A stretch of 64,000 nucleotides of DNA from Neurospora tetrasperma FGSC 2508 (Eukaryota > Ascomycota > Sordariomycetes > Sordariales > Sordariaceae), in NCBI RefSeq assembly GCF_000213175.1, contig NW_009799099.1, positions 3,474,163 through 3,538,162 on the forward strand, read 5' to 3'. Within the stretch, counting starts at the first letter, position 1, and the number at the start of each line of letters is the position of its first letter. Made by a program: the position numbers and the translations under genes. The notes under the pieces are model-generated. The model did no database searches, was not told where the DNA came from, and was given only the letters and a program-made list of their open reading frames with translations. Shown here piece after piece: positions 57,420-64,000 of this stretch.

Positions 57420-59778
57420 TTAATGCTCATAGCCGGCACCTCGTTGCCACGGGCTGTTTCAACCGTTAGCTTGCATTCGAATCCAGTCACGATTCTACAG
57501 AACAAACTTACCTTGCGTTATTGAGAGCCCTATACTGTGGCGTGAGGGTGGCGTTGCCGCCTTGTGGGCCACCGTACGGACTCGGTGACGGTCCTCGAGG
57601 ATCAAAGTTCATACCTGGCTTCTCGCCATACTGAGGACCTTGGGTGTTCCGGCCTTCCGAAGGGAATAGCGGCATCGCAGGGTTAACCGGAGACTTTGGG
57701 GGAGCATTGGTGAAGTGTAGCCCAGCTCCACCAGCTGGCATACCGGGCTGAAGTTCAGTTTGACGACGAAGCGAATCCGAAGACATGGATTCCGCATCGT
57801 CATCGAGGTCGAGTCCCTTGAACCCGGACTTGTCTCCGCGAGCGGTCGCCGCAAGCGCATCCAGCTCGGTGGTCGTTGTAAGATGAGTCTGTGACTTCAT
57901 GAAGAATGTCCTATCATCAGCCATGAACTGGTACCGATTATCGGGGTTCTCGCGGAAGAAGACAAAGATGGTAGAGCAGATGAGCATCAGCAGGTAAACC
58001 AGGGAGAAGATGGAGTTGGTAATCCACAAGATGAGGCCGATAACACCAGTGACGAGGGGCGGCTGGTTGAAGACTTCAGTGAACATGAGTAGGAAGATGG
58101 CGTTGATGAAGTTCATGACGCAAATGGCGATGTTGAACCAGTTGGTCTTCCTGTCCATCCAAGGGCGCATAACAGTAGCCGCGATCAAAGCGGCGGCTTC
58201 GATAATAAGGAAACCGACCGCCTGGGCAGTACCGTTGTTTTGTCCGAAAGCAACGAAGAGACCCTTAAGAATAGTATAGCCGAGAACAGGAACGATGAAG
58301 TAATAGGCCGAAGCTCGGAATTGGACGTAGAGGAAACCCCACTTGTTCAAGGCTTGAGGGTCGGAGAAGAGGATGTAAGCCGGGTTCTGGTGCATTACAA
58401 CGGAGCGGCGCGCGATTCTGATAACCTTGAATGCGGCCCAGCCCAGGGTGACAAGCATACCCAGGAAGAAAAAGAGGGCTAGCACCATTTCAGCAGGCGA
58501 ATCGTTTTGGGTAAACTCCCACATGCACATGACGGTCATGGCGGGGAAGCCAATAAGGGTAATTCTGAAGAGGATGCCCTTAAGAACGGTGAACCAGCCG
58601 TTTCGGAAATCGAGAAAGGTGTCGTGCTTCATCCAGCCCTTCTGTGCGGCCAATTCGCAGTATCCTTTCCAGCCAGCGACGCAAAGAATGGTAATAACGA
58701 CGAGGACGCAGAAGAAGATCAAGCACGTCATGAACAAGTTGGTGGATTCGATATGGGCTCGGAAAGCCGCACGCTGAATGCCATACACGACATAGCTGCC
58801 GGTATCTGTCTGAATATTTCCGCGCTTGAGGAGTTCGTGCTTCATGGCCTGCTCCATGGGTTCAGAGATGGTCCTGGGCATATACGATATCGAACGCCTG
58901 GCCAAATCCGCACCATAATCCGCAACGTCCAGCGCACGCTTTTGAACTTGAACAGAGACTGTCGCCAAAGAGTCGAATAGCATCGAGGGAGTACCACCAG
59001 TCGCACGCTGATACCAGGTAAAGATGTCCTGCATGAAATTGACCTTGATAATACCCATGCTCCACTGGAAATCCTGGGTCCATCCCATCACGGCAGGTGG
59101 CAGAGGAACACCGGTAAGTCCAAGCATGGCCTGGGCCTGGAAATAACCAAAGAGAGAGAGGGCGTTGGCGGCAACGTGCGATGCGGCATTGTGATGACCG
59201 AGGCCAGAAACGAAGGCAGATGACGTCAAGGCGAAGGTGGCAACGATGGCCGTAGCCCATTTGACACCAGCCAAGTCGACGGTTTTTCCGTTGGTAATTT
59301 CAGCTTCAACACAGGCAACTGTTTGACCGGCCTCGTCTCCATCTGTCATGTTGATCCTGACTCGTACTTTGGCATCGATATCGGGAAAGTTATAGGCAAT
59401 GCTGGGAATCTGTGCAACAGCGTTCTTGTCGACGGGCAGTGTGAAGTTGAGAGGAATCTTGCCGGCCGTCATAGGGCACAAACCCAGCAATCCGGAGCTG
59501 CAGGGATCGACTTGGGCGGTGATAATTTCGTAGCCGTAGGCCGAGATGGCAACGTCGAAGATGATTTTGCCTTGGATGGTAGAGACGGCGACGATGTCGA
59601 CATTGGCCCTGCCGCTTTCTGGAGTATAAACGACGTTGAACAGACTAGCTGAGAAGCCCGAGTTCGCTTGACATGTTTTTAGCGCCTGAGACGCCAGCTT
59701 CTGTTCGCCAAAGACGGGAGATACGAGGACCGCGATCGACGCAAGGGCCGCTAGGGGCCGTGTTATCGAGAAGCGCAT
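57420..59778 (-). CDS. TRP/FLC-family membrane protein (flavin-carrier / TRP-ML-like, 766 aa)
   Basis: Two exons: 57,512-59,778 and a 34-nt last exon 57,420-57,453. The intron (58 nt) has donor GTAAGT, branch GCTAACG and acceptor ACAG. Without splicing the chain stops within the donor; with it the protein ends SPWQRGAGYEH, which I recall as typical of this family. Residues 1-24 are a signal peptide, 25-165 an ML-like lipid-binding domain with paired Cys, then an elongated block of about nine to ten membrane segments (about 170-640) with TRP-family features, and a cytosolic Gly/Pro-rich tail. Relatives are Saccharomyces Flc1-3, fission yeast Pkd2 and the Neurospora spray product, linked to calcium homeostasis, cell-wall integrity and FAD transport in the ER. 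Whether this is the spray locus cannot be settled here. Confidence 0.9.
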
Positions 59779-62700
59779 CTTGTTTGGTTTAGGTGATTTT
59801 CGAGTTTGTTGGTTTCTACGTTACCCCGAAGGGGTTACTGGGCGAGAGAAGCGATTCGCGGTCTTTGTCGTCGGCAGTTACTCGTTGGAAGATTGAAGGA
59901 CCTGGTATGGTTCGTTGGAGAAAGCTGGTTGAGGGTGATTGACACCGGTGTAAAGTTGAGCTGAGCTGATTGTCAAAAGAAGACTCCCAAATGGATCGCT
60001 ATTATCCAACATGAACAATAGCCAAGAATCAAGATCGGATGAACAGCGGAGAACGCTTGCCAATGCACAGGGGGCCGTGATTGTTTGTCGTCGTCAAAGG
60101 CCGGCTTTCAGGCTGTTGGATCGAATAGAGTCGAGTCGAGTCGAGTTCTCGTCGTCGTTCGTCGGGGTAGAAGAACTGGGGAACAGCGAAGGTGGTTGGC
60201 CGTTTCAATCCAACTTGATCCGTGTCACGTTTCCACAACTGAAACGAGCGTGTTGAAGAAAAGCGAGGGTTGGTCGCGGAAGAGGCGAATGGCGCTGACG
60301 GATGTGAGGTTTCGTCGCGACAGTGCGGATCCGGTTTAGTTTCTGTTCGCCCGGTTAATGTGGGAAACGAACCCAAGGAGGGAAGGAGGTTGCAAAGAAT
60401 AGGAATAGAAGGGCTCAAGTTGTATTTCTGAAAGAAGGGGGGAGAAGAGGCCGGCAGAGGCAGCGGCACGATGCTGCTTGGGGACGGAGAACGCAACTGG
60501 GGGCGTAACTCCTTTGATTTGCAAAATAGAAAAAACGTGTGGGAGAAAGAAGGCAGTGTTGTGTAAGGAGTGAAAGAGGGTTGGTGTCATAATGAGAGAC
60601 AAAACAAAACCGGGAGGGCCTAGGAACGGGCGAAGGAGAGAGCTGGAGAGCGGACTAGAGAGAGAGCAGAGGACGGGAGTGCGACAAGATTGGGGCCAGT
60701 GCTGAGATCGGGACCCGCCCTTGGCCAGGTACGACAAGGCACAAGTGAGGTGGAAAGGTAGCGCCCGCATTATGCAGCCCCGGGGAGATGAGGTGTGGCC
60801 CCACTAGCGGAGTACCTGCCTTCTGCACTCCGCACGTGCAGTCTGCCAGGTACCGTCTTAGCATTTTTGATGAGTTTCCACCCTTCAATTGTATCGTCGC
60901 ACTTTGACACAACGGGACCCTCGCTTTGCTCCTCTCGTGTTCTTCAGGGGCACTTTCCCTCACACAGCATCGAGTGACACTGTTGATGAATGCCAACGGG
61001 AGAGGTTGTACAGGGCAAGACCTGAGTAAACGTCCTCATCTCGACAGGCCTTGGCTGCTTCTTGGAATGCGCAAAGGCCGATCTTAGGTTGCTTCGTCAT
61101 CAAGCAGCCGCATATGCGCTTCTTTTTTTTTTTTGGTTGGCACTGCCCAAAATGCCTCCATTCTGCACATGCAGTCCTTCATCTCCATGTTACCACATTA
61201 ATGTTAACCACTTCGGCATTCCATCCATAACAATTGTCAATCGCGCAGTCAGACAAAGACAGACACAAAGGAAAAAAAGAAAAAAAAAAGCTTTGCTCAG
61301 CACTTCATTCTGTCAGGCTTGGGGAATGCCAGTTCAGATGAAGAGACAAGGTACATGCAATACCAAAGTGCAAATGCTGCAAGTAACAAACGCTCTGCAC
61401 AGCCCCCTTTGGCGCCGACCAAGGCCAAGACATCCCTCCCCCCAGAAAACCCATGAAGGGGAAAACCTCCTGACACAACCCAAGACACGGATCGTAACTC
61501 GACGGAATCTACGGACACTGGTGTTTCGGAAAGAGCACGCAAAAGGGTTCCACCGAACGAACAAGGTTCTCCGCTGCAACTGGACAACCTAACGGCCACG
61601 GCGCCGAGGCGAGCAAAGTCCAAAATTGGAGGGTCGACGTCTTCCATACGTCTTTCATACTGTCTGTCTTTTTACGTGTATAAGACACGCGGCTGGGAGG
61701 GAAGGGTGTGAGGAGTAAAGACCCTTCTTCCCTTTCAGTTAGTTCCCCTTGGTGCAAGTGCCGTCCGGGTCGGGGATTATCCTCTTCGCCAAGGGGTCTC
61801 AGTTGTGATTACATCCTGCACTGCCTGGTTTCTCATCTACAATCACAGCAATTCGCTCCTTTCATTTCACATCTCGAAGAAACTTCAACATTAATCATAT
61901 TCACAAACTGAACCCAACAGACAGATGAAGGCTCGCTCCGGCAAAAGGAACCCGCGCTGTTCGGGCGGGTACGGCAAAGCTGTAGCCCCACCACTAGATT
62001 CCATCTGACTGACGTGCAGCAAAAATAGGCGCCATGGAGTCGTCGCTGACTGGCTAATCAGCCAGGGGTAAAATACTACATACACAGGCATTCCCATGCG
62101 TTCTAGACTATCTGTCACTCAGACCAAAGGCATCATCGCGACATTCTTCTCAATGACGTTTCCCGAGATGCTTCAGAATTCTTCGACTCCTCCAAAGTTC
62201 ATATCATGGGTTTGCTGGATTAACCCAACAAGGACAGCTGCTTCCAAGATGCATGAATCGCAAAAAGTCATTTCACATTCGCCGATCTCCCCTCCCATTC
62301 TCTCCAGCCAATCGACTTTGCACCCTTTAAAGCCTAGCCCAACCAAGGATCTTCACGCTGATCAAACATTGGTGTCTGCTCGCGCTGTGGGTGTCCAAGG
62401 CGTTTCGTCATTGTGCCTCTTCAGTGCTGGACAGGCCTTACCGCCTTTGGATTGAAAGGAAAAGCAAGGAAGAAACCTCCGTCAAACACCAGTTACAAGT
62501 TCCAAGAAAGACGGATCAAGGGATTGCGGGAAGCTTAAAAGTTGACACGGACCGTGACAGCAATGTTCTAGAATTGCAATATTTGTGCTTGGCATGGTTA
62601 TGCGCTTGCCCACCCCGGTTCATAATACCGGACTTTTAAACCGACTTAAAGGTCACAACCATCACGAACTGATATAAACTGACGGATTTCCCTCGGACAT

Positions 62701-64000
62701 GCGGCTCTTTTTCTCTCTAACCTCAACCCAGAAGTAGATCAACAACAACAAGAGCAGGGAAACGGAACGACGAGATAGTCAACACTGCCCACTGCTCACT
62801 GCCCACCAGACCCACCACTACTTTTCTCAATTTGCACGATATTCCCGCGCGTGATTTACAGCCAATCAACTACATGACCTCCATCCCCAACCATTGCCAT
62901 TTTTTCTTGAGCATTTGATCTCGGAAGTCGGGGGAACTGCTGTGAGGCAGTGCTCGGTCTTTAGCAGGACATAAGAGACGGATCGTCTATACCAACAGAA
63001 ACAGAACAAGACATGTTCAGTCAAGTTGACCTTGACGTTGTTTGCCGAAACAAGATTTTTCACTGCGTATCAATCCTCAGTCTTCGGGACCAGCGGGCGT
63101 GAGGAAAACAAATTATAAATTTGGATCCGGTTCTACAAACCAGAAACGCTCAAGCTGCTTGGGATAACAAAAAAGAAGAAACATGGTAACACTGATTATC
63201 TAGGATCAATCAATTACTACAGAAACTAGACTCTGTCAATATCATCGGCCTAAATGACGGAAACTAGGTAATCGACTTTTTTTTTGCTCTAAGAAAAAAC
63301 AAAGAAAAAATAGAGACTGGGACATTGTAAAGCTGTGAACCAAGTCGCAGTGATGCGAGTATCTTCCATTGTCCAAGATTTGATAAGTCTGCGGTAACTC
63401 TTAGCCATGGTCCATTCATTCAACTTTAACCGTGTGTTTCCCAAAGCAATTGGAATATTACCTCTTTCCAGCTCGCGTGGACGACTCTTCTGCTCTACTA
63501 AAAACAGATGGCTCGCTTCGTCATGCGATTTATTTCTCCTCGAAGCATGATCAACACTGCCGTAGTATAAGCACGTTGACTCGTGGAAAAGAACAAAAAT
63601 CAACTGAGGGATGACCATGACGGATCAAAGTTACCTAGACGAAGCAAGTTCACAAGAACCTCTGAAGATGCCAGGCATCTTCAAAGGACAAGTGAACAAA
63701 GGGTTGGATTAGAACAGTTATTGGGCGTACAAGCAGAAACAGACTTATTCCCAGAACCTTTTCCAAAACGAAGGGGACAAGGAAAACAATTGAATGACAA
63801 CTTGTAGGTAATAATGATAGAAGAAGCTTAAACGAATGGAAAATAGGTACTCAATACCATCACAGCATCATCGCATCGTCTCATCTCAATCATGTCCCCT
63901 GGCTTACTCACTGGAGCAACACGGGGGCATCAACTCCGGTCATCAACATCGTCATGCAATACAAGCTTCCCACACCCCCCCCCCCAAACCAAACTACTAC
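59779..64000. other. 4.2-kb terminal region, no gene supported
   Basis: It begins with the presumed long leader and promoter of the FLC-family gene, including a GAGTC microsatellite (about 60,129-60,147) and several short upstream frames. From 61,000 to the end there are scattered short frames without family resemblance or convincing splice patterns, poly-A/T tracts and a C-run at 63,976-63,986. It may hold non-coding transcripts or a gene continuing beyond the window. Confidence 0.4.

Noticed and set aside
61062-61592. 176-codon plus frame
   Set aside because: Low-complexity Lys/Arg run from a homopolymer and no family motif; several overlapping frames on both strands are equally open.
63583-63807. 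74-codon plus frame near the right end
   Set aside because: Hydrophilic but unsupported. It could be an exon of a gene beyond the window, but nothing in the sequence decides it.
1-64000. CRISPR arrays, operons, prophage or secondary-metabolite cluster
   Set aside because: The genome is eukaryotic with spliced genes. No direct-repeat/spacer array is present, and no PKS, NRPS or terpene cyclase signatures are seen.

Overview
The window is nuclear DNA from a filamentous ascomycete, most likely Neurospora or a very close Sordariales relative. The evidence is short introns with fungal splice signals (GTANGT, CTRAC branch sites, YAG), a guanyl-specific RNase that closely matches Neurospora RNase N1 as I remember it, and a sharply bounded 22-kb AT-rich block full of C-to-T/G-to-A mutated transposons, which is the mark of repeat-induced point mutation (RIP). 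The species cannot be fixed from the sequence alone.

Left euchromatic arm (1-17,490): the last exon of a probable GPI-anchored protein; an acidic low-complexity protein of unknown function; a synaptojanin/OCRL-type inositol polyphosphate 5-phosphatase with a degenerate RhoGAP tail; a Dcp1-type decapping subunit; a Swi5-type recombination mediator; secreted RNase N1; and an 898-aa multispanning DUF3433-type membrane protein. The 3' end of that gene is present twice, on either side of a run of Ns.

RIP island (about 17,491-39,420): no intact gene. It contains a Tc1/mariner-like transposase relic, two full-length but dead Ty3/Gypsy elements that both end in a chromodomain (21,797-29,208 on the plus strand, with 480-bp LTRs and a 5-bp target duplication; 31,258-39,239 on the minus strand, with 288-bp LTRs), and between them an unassigned Lys/Pro-rich coding relic. 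At the right edge is a 274-bp MITE-like element with 66-bp inverted repeats. It sits in a sequence whose MITE-free paralogue lies, inverted, at the left edge of the island.

Right euchromatic arm (39,732-64,000): a second N gap flanked by an 849-bp direct duplication (probably an assembly artefact), a small two-exon helical protein of unknown function, a divergent Ras-like GTPase whose intron choice decides whether it is intact, the mitochondrial protease OMA1, a seven-exon 973-aa membrane protein with a glycosylated ectodomain, a secreted beta-lactamase-fold serine hydrolase, and a TRP/FLC-family membrane protein with a short final exon. The last 4.2 kb has no gene I can support.

The genes are independent housekeeping and secretory genes; I see no metabolic cluster, operon or defence system. 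The points of interest are the architecture of the RIP island, the two assembly duplications, and several genes whose true ends or integrity depend on introns.
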